64,000 bases of DNA from Rutstroemia sp. NJR-2017a BVV2. Its lineage: Eukaryota > Ascomycota > Leotiomycetes > Helotiales > Rutstroemiaceae. Position 1 is the stretch's first letter; every line of letters begins with the position of its first letter. The stretch covers positions 682,001 through 746,000 of the forward strand of contig NJPS01000079.1 of the NCBI GenBank assembly GCA_002946415.1, given 5' to 3'. Made by a program: the position numbers and the translations under genes. The notes under the pieces were generated by a model that had not been told where the DNA came from, ran no database searches, and saw nothing but the letters and a program-made list of their open reading frames with translations. Below, in pieces: positions 43,803 to 53,577 of this stretch.

Positions 43803-45961
43803 ATTTATGTTACTTCAGAGAAGAGTAAATGCTAGTGTTGGGTAAGGTCTTCAAAATGAAGGCTTTGCTGGAATATATTGAATGCTTCGAATAGAGTGAA
43901 TATTGCAATTCTTGAAGTTGTAATTATGATATGATGGAATGGCAAATGAGCCACTTTCCACACGTTTATATAAGATATTGTGAAGTCCAACAACGATTCT
44001 CTGAAGCAACACAAGGCCGAGAGCCTAACCCAGTAGTTAGCCAGAGACCAAAGGGCTGGGATAACTATGAGAGATTGCAAGATTTAGAGCATCTCTTTGC
44101 TATCTACTTAGGTATTTGCATTAGAGTGGTCGATAAATGAGTACAAATTGGGGAAGGCCATACAGACAAACATGGAAATCTTCGCATACCGCGGTCTTGG
44201 GTGTGACCGGAACTCATCTTAAAAGGCACTAATCCCGATGGTCTCAAAGCTACAGAGATACATTTAGAAGAATTCCTCACAATTTCCACCTAATTCGGTA
44301 GTCGAGCTACAAAAATTAACCGGGTGGGTAGGGTCGGACCGTTGACTTACCTACGGACACAAGTCTCGTGTCCTAGATCATCACTGCCCGGATGATATTT
44401 ACTTGACGCCAACTACAAGGTGAATAATTCCCTAACTGGGAACAATGATATCGCGATTACCCATTTAAGGTGTGGCCGGACCAAAGTCGTCCACATAGTC
44501 TTGGCGCGGACCGCGAATTGTACCTAGAGAGTGGCCGCACCACGATTTCCTATTTAGGTATATCACAACTTTGCAGTTGGAACGTCGAAGGATCAAATCC
44601 AACAGAAGGATTTTACCCTATAGTGAAGACAACGACTTAGTGTGAGCAAGATGGTTCGTTGGCCGCACGGTGAAACGAGGCTGGGCTTCCAACTTCGGTA
44701 TACTATCACTGAGCCCCTCCATTCCCATGGTTTGAATCGACTGGAAAGGTTGTTGCATACTCTTCCTCTCACGAATAACGCTTCTGCTGAAGGATCTTGC
44801 ACACGAGGTCTTGGTTTGGTAAAATCCCAAATTCTGGGAATGTAATTCGCTCGTGGTCTCTGCACCCATTCACCGAAATTTTCGAAGGGACACTCCAATG
44901 GAACAGCACTGTGTGCCAGTGATCACAATAGGTAACTCGTGATTGCAATGGGGGATTCCGTTTCGTGGATCAATGTCCCCAGCTCCATAGTTGGTGAAAG
45001 CCGGGGCTACTAGTGTTCGCTTGAACAGGAGTTAGCCAGCTAGTCAACGCCATGGCAAGCCTTGGTATGCACACTTGCGCGACCTCCATCGGACCGAAAG
45101 TTGTTGTACTGTACAAGGCTACAAGTACATACATGGAAGTGAAGTATTGCTCGTACTCATCCCATCCCATGACTCGTTACTAACCTTCCACTCGGATCAT
45201 ACCGCATGCCCCTCAACAATCCTCAAGCTGGATGACATCTGGCACTTGCCCCAACTGAGCTCCCTCTCCGATACTATTCATCCTACATAGAATTTGTCCA
45301 TTAGCACCATAGATTCAATTCTTTAGTCATCGCAAAACCTGCCTCATCACCAACTACCTGCCGTCCACTATCTCAATGTCATCTTACTAAGACGCATTCG
45401 TATGCGCCCCAATCCCTCTCCTTGCTACATTATCCACCAGTACGGGAACGTATAATGAAGCCGTCCACTTATACCAGCCGCTCTCATGGACTAATCAGTC
45501 CCCACTTATAACCGTTGACGCTAGATCCTCGGTTCCAAACATTCAACGTACGACTTGCAACAAAATGTATCGACATCGGGCATATTTGACTTTGCCAAGA
45601 GACTATTCGGGAACTATGTGTTGGAACGGGACGGTGAGAGTTGGTGTGAATTTGGACGGGGAGCTGTGGTTAAATGGTGGGGGCGGATAATCTACGGGGC
45701 CTGCAGATTTATGTAAGATGTTGGAATTTGGGTATAGTGACATTTGGAGGATAAGTACGAATAAGTAGATTAGGTAAATCCATATAGGCAATTTGACTCG
45801 CACTCCCGCGCTTCCGGCTTCGGCTTTTAGGCAGTGGATTGTAGCGCGCTTGCGGACTGGCTAAAATGCGTTTGCTGCAGGAGCGCATTGTTACACGCGA
45901 GATTGGAATCATTTCACACTTGAGGCACATCCCATTTCGCTTTATATATGCTAATGCATGC
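43803..45961. other. Gene-free spacer
   Basis: Small frames at 43931-44140 (plus) and 44593-44898 (minus) have no domain, splice partner or good start. The sequence at 44320-44540 repeats GTGGCCG-ACCA and GCGGACCG words, but no clean repeat unit emerges. Confidence 0.45.
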
Positions 45962-47795
45962 TCAACCAAAAATAACATTGTCCTCAATTTCCCAATTGTC
46001 CCAGGTAGGCGCATCAAATCCATTCGGACGACTGGCCCTCTCAAAACCTACTCTCAACCCTTCGATAGTTACAGGACTCCTGCACCATTGAATTTCTTCA
46101 TTGAAACCTTTACTGTATGCCTTTTGCATGTTCTTTTCATCAAAGAGCTCCGGGTGTACTCTGCGCATACTTTTCAAGGCTCTTCCACCAACTTCATCCA
46201 CACTGTCCGCATGTCGTAATTCGAAAAAACGTTCATCATGCTCTCGCCTCACTTTGGCCTGGACATCATTATCGTAGAGTCCCAAACCTAACAGGAAAAC
46301 GTCGTACTGACACAAACTTGTTGTGCCACGCCAACTGCCTCCCTCTTTTGCCCGCTTGAACAGACCTGTCAGAGCCGCGATGGCACCCATGCATCCGGTC
46401 CCGTAATCGGACATGGGAAACGGAGGAACAACAGGCTCATCGAGGCCCATAAATTGACCTTGAGCCCAAGCCACGCCAGTAACACAATCCGCAATTTGTT
46501 GCCAGCCAGGTCTTCCCGCCCATTCACCTTGGTAGCCGAAACAGTCTTCCGACACATAGACAATCCCTTTACCTCTACCTTTAGTCAGTTCTACGACTTG
46601 GTTCGGGCCATACCCCAATCGCTCAAGGGCACCTGGTCTGTATCCATCTAGGATAACGTCGGCCGTCTGAAGCAGTTCTTCGAAGGCGGTACGTCCAGCT
46701 GGGGATTTAAGATCGAGATCGGTAGTGTGTTTGCCAGTATTGCCGTCGACTTGGAAAAATGGTACATCTGAAAGATTGGGTGAGGTGACCTTGATAACTT
46801 GAGCACCATACTCGGCAAGTGTTCGACCCATCGCGGGCCCTGCAATGATGCGACAGAGTTCTAAAACACGGATACCAGACAGTATTTGTGGTTTGGAATT
46901 TGGAACTGATATGGCTGCTTCCGGAAAAGGACATGGTGGGGAATCATCCTGGAGCTTCTCGACCTGCCATGGTGGTAAACTAAGGAGTGTACACCCCTAG
47001 ACAAGTAAGTAAAGATCTACGTAGCAATAACTTTCCTCAACATGTGCTCACATGATTTGTCTTTCTAAAGTCTTCCCACTTCAACGCCGTTACACCAGCT
47101 TGTGTTATCTTTGCATTCATAGCCTCCAACTCTTCCGCAGTATATTGTTTGACATGTTTCTCAATGGTCTCTATACATTCGCGATAGTCGGTAAGATCTG
47201 GCCGATATGGTTCCAGACCAATCATGTTCAGAGTCTTTCCAGCTTCCAAGGATCCATGGATATGAAAGTATTCTCCTGGATTCTTAGTTCCGTAAAGGTT
47301 TGCCGATAGTCTGCGGTACAAAATAGATTGCGCCTTCAATAGATCGGTGTCTTAATCAAATTTTAGCATTGCTCGAAAACTCTCATTCAATATTCGCTCA
47401 CCTTTCAGCTTAGACTTGACATTGGGATCTTGTTTACCCATACCAGCGATCGTAGCAATATATGTCGAGAACAAAAAAGTTGCTGTCTTTTCGAGATCAA
47501 TCTCAATCTTCCTCTTCTCTGCTCCATACCGGAGATCCGCAATGGCAGCCACAAGGCTTGCTTCGACCGACTTTAGTGCTACCGTGGCTTCGGTTTCTTT
47601 GAAGGGGCAGGGAAAGTAGATTTGAGTGCCATCGGTGTTGGTGGTAAGAGTCACATTCTGAATATGTTCAAAGACATCTGAAGGAAGCTCACTGCCAGCA
47701 ACTTCAAGTAGCGCTTGAGTGGCTTGCTTAGCACCCTCAATCACGGAATATGACGTCGGACGAATTCCGCTTGTTGTACCATCAACGGAGTTCAT
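45962..47795 (-). CDS. CaiB/BaiF family III CoA-transferase, duplicated-domain fungal type
   Basis: Three exons (47795-47402, 47350-47052, 46996-45962) give 575 residues; introns of 51 and 55 bp are GT-AG. Family III enzymes move CoA between carboxylic acids through an aspartyl thioester. The C-terminal half (about 265-575) starts with the classic SGIRVLELCRIIAGPAMGRTLAEYGA strand-helix (given here in parts: LELCRIIAGP, AMGRTLAEYGA) and includes the expected nucleophile in MSDYGTG (D428). The N-terminal 230 residues resemble the tail of a CaiB domain (YFHIHGSLEAGKTLNMIGL) without an obvious nucleophile, so I read it as a degenerate second copy. The substrate is unknown; no neighbour suggests one. 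Confidence 0.88.
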
Positions 47796-48932
47796 GTTGC
47801 CGTAATTGTTCCACGGTCAATTGATGTCAAAGTGCTACCGCAAGCACGAGAGAATATATTTTTCTCAAAAATGAGCATCTTATAAGATGTCGTTGTCATG
47901 AGACAAGATGTGGAGGTCGGGGAATATCGTCGGTCCTTACTAAATTTGCCCCGCCCGTAAATCCCGCACCGTGCCGTTCTCCTTAGTAATGGTTACCAAA
48001 ATCTGGTGTACCATTTGGAAGAACATAATTGCCGCAACGACATACCGTCAACCATAGTGTGTAGACTCGCATTTGACCTCTTGCATGAGACATTACGGAC
48101 GAGGTTCTAAAGGTCAATCCTCATATTACAATGGAGAGCGCGCCTGTGACAATCCCCGCTGTCGTGGAACCAACATTCGGAACCTAGCCGATCGATCGTC
48201 ATGCTATTAATCAACAATTGTCAGAGATAATAATAAAAAGCATGCCTTGTCCTCGCTCTTTTATCTAGTCTTGGATATGGGTGCAATAGCCATGCGGACG
48301 GCTTGACCCAGGCAGGTTCACTTCTCGACCGCCTGTGGGCAACGTGTAAGGTTATAGTCATCTTACCAGATCGCTGCACTACTATGGCTGCCACTGATCA
48401 CGAAATCGTACCACCTGCAAATTAAAAGCCGTCGCATTCTAAGAACCTGGAGATGTGATAAAACGACCTAGGGGCAGTGAGAGAAGGTTTTTCTGATGAA
48501 GAATTTCTATGAGGAACGAAAGTAACCGTTCATGCATTCATGCAATGCCTCATCTATCCTTTCCAGGGACACCGTCTCCGGATCAAATTTCCAAGTGTGT
48601 GAAAATAGGGGCTCGAATGAAGATTGGCGCAACTTTGCGCTATCGCTGTCACGGGTAGCGAAGTCTTCCTCCTATATGTGCATGTGAGAACCTCTGTTAA
48701 GGCAGTTTGTTTCATTGAATCTGCCTTTTATTGGACCGTTAATGTTGAACGTTAGATTATCACATTTTGCGTCTCCAAGTCAGTCAACGTCACAACGATC
48801 GAATACTGAATTGGTTTTATTGCTACACCTCGGCTCTGGAGCATACATAGTCTCGCATTTGGTGTCTACATTTAATTTAATCGTCCTCAAGGGTCTTTTG
48901 GGACACAGCCTTTCCTAGCTGATCTAATCCGT
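47796..48932. other. Gene-free spacer
   Basis: Upstream flank of the CoA-transferase gene and downstream flank of the 420-residue gene. No feature was recognised; frames are short. Confidence 0.5.
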
Positions 48933-50378
48933 TCACTCCCCGCCCGATGACGACAAGTTGGGTACGGGCAGATTTGGTTCCTGCACCGCATCGTTAGCAT
49001 AACTCTGACATACCCTCGCCCCCATGAAATCTTTTCATTCCCACTGCATTTAACTCACCTTGGTAGTGACTGCCTTCCCCGGCAACGAAACCATATCTTC
49101 AAACGCACCATCCATCTTCGCGAAGTTATACATTCCATCAACCATAACCTCCGGATGTTCTTTCTTCCCCCAGCTATCCTCGGTCCCCTCTGTCGGGAAG
49201 CGCTGTCCCACTTCCCCTGCGACTATGGACGTTTGACCTACGGTTTTGTGGAAGGAGGCAGAGACTATTTGCGAGTCAGCTAAGATTGGCGAGAAACGTC
49301 AGGGGAAAGAGAATTGGATGTCGCATACTCCATGCTTTAACTTCAATCTCAAATGTTAATGGTGTAAAAATATTTTCAAAATCCTTGCACAAACTATCTC
49401 GGCCTTTCAACGGATCGTCTTTGTTCTGATCTAGATACCTCATCGGCTCGACCTCGTCAGTGATTTCTTTCTCGGTATCATGGATGTTGTCTTTCAAGTT
49501 ATCTTCTGCTGTCTTAAGACGCATAGTTAAGGCGTGCTTGAATTTGGATTTGGAATGGTGATCGGCCTGTGCTGGTGTCGGATGACGATAAAGAAATGTG
49601 TGAGCGGGTGGATGAACTTTCGGACTGGGTCGTTCGATAAGAAACACGAATGTAAATTCGCGGGGCAAACCATCTTCTTGCTGAGAATTCTCTTCCAGTG
49701 ACCAGTGAAGAAGGGTATCGGCGTGGCGCTGTTGAAGATTGTGGTCAGGTTGTTGGGAGAAGGTACTGCGTGTTGAACCTTGACTGTACAGTACAGTATC
49801 ATCAACTGCATGCCTTTGATGGAATGAACAGTAACATACATCTTCATCATAGTCCCCACAATCTTATTCTGCTCATATCCCACACTAGGATTCACACTCA
49901 CCGTAGCTGGTCCTTGCGTAACGCCCAACGCCGCACCTAACTGGAAATTCCACTTCAGAGACTCCGAGCTCATGCGTCCGTATGCTAGATGCGGAGCGAA
50001 TTTCAAGAACCTTAACCGCTCGCCATCCTCAGAAGACGCTTTGACAGTGATAATCGCGGATTCAAATCGATGGGATGTGGATTGCGACGCATGCATGGTG
50101 AATGTGAGAGCTACAAACGTAACATGCTTGGTGTGTTTGGTATGGAGGTTTGCGTCGGTATAGACGCCGTGTTGGAGACGCTGAAGGTGGGCTGATACAT
50201 AGGTCTCCCCGGGAAATTCATATTCGTAGAGAAGATCTTCGTTTATTTGGTATCTCTCATCGGGGCCGTTTTTATTGGTGTGGTGGTTGATTCTGAGAGG
50301 AACTGGGTTTTTAGTTGAGCCGGAATGCGGGGTATGGACGGCGGTGCTCGAGTCAGAACTGGAAGATTTTCGTGACAT
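48933..50378 (-). CDS. Hypothetical four-exon protein
   Basis: Exons 50378-49840, 49783-49329, 49279-49059 and 48980-48933 join in frame to 420 residues. The splice sites are GTATGT/TACAG, GTATGC/TTAG and GTGAGT/GCAG, and the phases agree at every junction. This model is not visible in any single frame. After a Ser-rich start, the protein has beta-rich text (YEYEFPGETYVSAHLQRLQ, HVTFVALTFTMHASQ, FESAIITVKAS), then GAALGVTQGPATVSVNPSVG, FTFVFLIERP and FTPLTFEIEVKAW. It shows no signal peptide and no membrane span. I do not recognise the family; the strand pattern suggests a beta-sandwich. It lies 298 bp from the GNAT gene on the same strand. Confidence 0.72.
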
Positions 50379-50676
50379 TTTTCTCGAGTATATCGAGGAT
50401 GTTAGATGGAAATCTTAATGGAATGAGGGCGAAGACGTCTGAAGAGATTAAATTCCTCCATTGTTGCTGGCCTTTTGAAAGGAAGGAAGGAAGGAGGGAA
50501 GGGCCATGTCCCTGATATATTGAAACTATAAAAGGAAAGTAATTCGAATGGCAGGCGTCACCCTCAGACCAAGTAGAGGAAGGATCTCTAGGAAACGCAC
50601 TCATTTGAAAGAGGGAAAAGGAGAGAAGCATTGTTTGAACGTGTCTGAAAGGTTAGATTTTGCACCTCAACTGACA

Positions 50677-51403
50677 CTAAGGGTCCAGCCTCATCGCGAC
50701 CACATCCACTCCATCCATAACCTTGTTCGTCCCAGTGACATGAAAACCCATTTTCGAATACAACTTCGTTCCCGATACACTTCCTTCTAGAACAACAGGA
50801 ATATGCTCCTCTTTGGCGGCATCTATGCCCCACTGCACCATTTCCCCGCCAATTCCACGGCGATGATACTTCGGACTGACTCCCAAGGTAGCCAGTTCCA
50901 AGTACTCCGGAACAGACGCGAAGTTATCCACCAATAAATTTCTGAACTGCCTGATCTTCTCCCAATCTCTATCACGATCTTGGAAGTTCTCAGAATACCA
51001 ATTCTCAGCTGCGATGAGACCTCTTTCTAGCTCTATGTATAACGTTAGACATGAAAAGGAGAATAAGCAAGAGAAATGATGGAATCGTACTCATATATAA
51101 AGAATCAGTCTGCCATTTTCGAGCAGCTTCACTTGTTCCCGCTCGTGACCAAAACGCATATCCTAAGATATCCTTCTCCCCGCTCCAAAAGTCGTCGTTC
51201 TCGTCGCTCTCTGCCACAAAGCCTCGTATTCCAACATCTACGATTCGTTTTCGTATGCGTAGCAGATTACTGCGACGAAGTGCACCAGATTCTACGGCAG
51301 CAGCAGGAAAGAAGCAGGAATACATTTCATCATTACGGAATGCGGCTACTGAAATGTCCGCGATTACGGATATATCATCCCTTGTTACTGGCCGGATATG
51401 CAT
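50677..51403 (-). CDS. GNAT family N-acetyltransferase
   Basis: Two exons (51403-51091 and 51032-50677) encode 222 residues; the intron of 58 bp runs GTACGA to CATAG with a CTAAC branch-like site. N-terminus MHIRPVTRDDISVIADISVAAF is the usual first strand-helix of the fold. The acetyl-CoA-binding motif A is clear at about 150-176 (LELATLGVSPKYHRRGIGG, with RRGIGG at 162-167). A motif B-like piece follows (PVVLEGSVSGTKLYSKMGF). Length and the E.A...Y.KMGF pattern fit small fungal acetyltransferases that act on small molecules. The substrate cannot be told. Confidence 0.88.
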
Positions 51404-51877
51404 GTTGAAGGAGTGGGCGAGGTATTTGCAACGCAGTTGTGATCTCGGCGTTTAGTCATTCCCTGCAGGAAGACAGTCGCGATACTTATAGCACGAAGAG
51501 ACGTGGATCTTACCGTTATCGGGGCGCAGCTCGCAGTGAGTCAGCGGAGATAATGACAAACGCCGAGATAAACAACTTGCTAGTGACGAATTGAAGGCAT
51601 TTCCGATTAGACGATGCAAAGAGGATCACAATTTATTAAAGTTTAAGGAGAATAAGTTAGCTTTCTGGGACGACGGAACATTAACCAACAGCCTTTTTAT
51701 GTAATACTACCCGAACCACCACTGGTGCACCGAATAAATAGAATTCCTGTCACAATTTTCCCAGTTGGTGCTTGGTCCTCGAAGACAGCTGGCTACGCAC
51801 TTGTTCTTCTTGCGAATGATAGACAGTTCTTCCAGTGATAGGGCCGTTCGTCTGTTCACAACATCAGATCCGGCAGT

Positions 51878-52528
51878 CTAGCCATGCCAATTTCGACCGA
51901 TCTTGGTACCAAGGCGTTGCAGGTATGAAAACAGAGAGCCTTTAGGCACGAAACCGCGATACGTGGCTTGCCAACGAGCTGCCCACGATGCTGCAGACTT
52001 GTTAGCAGATCGACTATAGAAGCAAGCAACGAGCTCACCTTCGATAATGCCTCCTTCTGCAAAGCCCAAATATGCCATCACCCATGGTATCATCACTGCA
52101 AGGACGCCAAGTGCAATAAGCGTTGTGATAACCGCAGCCATCTCGGGGTGTGCGTTTGCCCACTCTTCCACCTCATTGACGGCTGCGACTGCCTTCTCGT
52201 ACGCGGCTTTCGCAGCAGGACGCATTTCTTTTCCGAGGTCGATAGCTCGTCTCATAGCATTTAGGATCGCAGAAGCCAGCTTATCGTGCCAGCCGCAGGC
52301 GTGGGCCATGGAGTGGAGGTCTGCCTGAAGAGCTTCGTCATTCTTTTCTGCTGCGAAGAGTTTGGTAACAATGTCCTTCGCGACTACTTCTGTATTAGGC
52401 TTATCTCTGTATTGGAAATCGATGTAAGCATGGCTGCCGTTGATGAGAGGTTTTTCAATTTCGGAATGTTCTTCATCTGCGTTGATGCAACAGCAGAAGG
52501 ACCGGATCAGCGTAGAGAGGACGGCCAT
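51878..52528 (-). CDS. IFI6/ISG12-like small membrane protein
   Basis: The frame is open throughout, but 51991-52038 is a 48-bp in-frame intron (GTGAGC to CTGCAG). Its removal joins GGIIE to ASWAARWQATYRGFVPKG, the conserved fungal ending. Exons 52528-52039 and 51990-51878 give 200 residues. A CCC cluster near 12-14 could be lipidated. A helical region (about 80-128) precedes a hydrophobic segment AAVITTLIALGVLAVMIPWV (131-150), then MAYLGF and the Gly/Aromatic tail GSLFSYLQRLG. The PWV..LGF...G....W...Y.G.VP.GSLFS pattern is that of fungal members of the interferon-induced 6-16 family. In animals these affect mitochondria and apoptosis; the fungal role is not established. Confidence 0.82.
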   Translation of the reverse strand: MAVLSTLIRSFCCCINADEEHSEIEKPLINGSHAYIDFQYRDKPNTEVVAKDIVTKLFAAEKNDEALQADLHSMAHACGWHDKLASAILNAMRRAIDLGKEMRPAAKAAYEKAVAAVNEVEEWANAHPEMAAVITTLIALGVLAVMIPWVMAYLGFAEGGIIEGELVACFYSRSANKSAASWAARWQATYRGFVPKGSLFSYLQRLGTKIGRNWHG

Positions 52529-53089
52529 GTTAGTCGTGTTGGAATCTTCGAAGGAGTGAGAAGCCTTGTACGATTTTTGGTTGGGAACTGTGTCGGTGAA
52601 ACCACCACAAGGACTTGGTCTGCTGTAAGCTGAACTGGGTTGAATATTCTATTAATTAGGTGGGAATCTAGGTCTTTATGCTACGGAAAGGCCCGGTTAC
52701 GCAAGAATAATCTGCCATAGGTAATCGACTAGAGTGCGGCAAATAAGAAGTGCGTGTTACATCTCGATACCATACCCCGCATCCCCGTTTCCGTCCAGTC
52801 AACACATGGCATCATAAACTCCCACAACCAATTTAAGTATTTAGAGAAGCTGCTTAGCGGAACCAAGGCGAATCTAAAGCTTGTAAAGCGATAATGTTAG
52901 GAGTCATCCGCCATGCAATGATCTTCCACCAGATGGCACGTACATGCTCAGGGCGAGTTAGCTATTGGTCAGTGCTAGAAGAATTACAGTAGGTTTAGCC
53001 AGCGGCCAGCGGCCAGACTGGACGGCTTAACCCCAGTGTCATTCAAGGGATTTTTGTAGTCGTTTAGGATCAGCCCAACTTCAGTACCA

Positions 53090-53297
53090 TGCACAGGACT
53101 TTCGTAGTGCGGCTGGGGAAGAGCACGGACAGAAATTTTGCGGCGTAAGAACAGGGCGAAGTAAGACATTGCAGGGGTTCCAACCGTGAATCTGCTTTGC
53201 TGAACGTGCAGGGTACTTTTGTAGTTTGGCCAGGGGAGGAGAGCACAGACGAAATATTTGTAGCGTAAGCATGGGACGAAGCGCGACATCATAAGGC
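53090..53297. repeat. Diverged two-copy tandem repeat (period about 117 bp) in a promoter
   Basis: Copy 1 (about 53090-53176) and copy 2 (about 53207-53297) align over nearly 90 bp, sharing GTGCAGG/TGCACAGG, ACTTTCGTAG/ACTTTTGTAG, GAGCAC(G/A)GAC, GCGTAAG and GGGCGAAG/GGGACGAAG. By eye roughly 70% of bases match. A weaker start of a third copy (GGATTTTTGTAGTCG) lies at 53048. The array ends 24 bp before the TATA box. Confidence 0.7.
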
Positions 53298-53320
53298 TCG
53301 AGATATTCCACCTGCGACTG

Positions 53321-53329
53321 TATAAATAG
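53321..53329 (+). promoter_or_regulatory. TATA box of the Clr5-TPR gene
   Basis: TATAAATAG lies 257 bp before the start codon at 53578. It would place transcription start near 53350 and a leader of about 225 nt. Confidence 0.6.
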
Positions 53330-53577
53330 AGGCCATTCTTCAATCAAGGGGAAAGACTAACTCAGAGTCAATTCAACCTTTCTTTAATCTATCCAATCGA
53401 TCTTCTCAAATCGATCACAATCCAGTTCTCACTTCTTGCTCAAACAGAGCTCAACTACTGTGATATTGGTCCAATTCGCCTTGTCTTCGTTCCAGATCTT
53501 CTTCCTTCTAGGAAGATTCTCGTCTCCACAAACCATTCAACAGGCCTCCAGTTGTTCATTTGTTTTACTTTTTAAGT

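Larger units (their letters stand above)
52529..53577. other. Intergenic region with promoter of the Clr5-TPR gene
   Basis: Left half holds nothing recognised. The right half carries a diverged tandem repeat (53090-53297), a TATA box (53321) and the leader of the Clr5-TPR gene. Confidence 0.55.
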
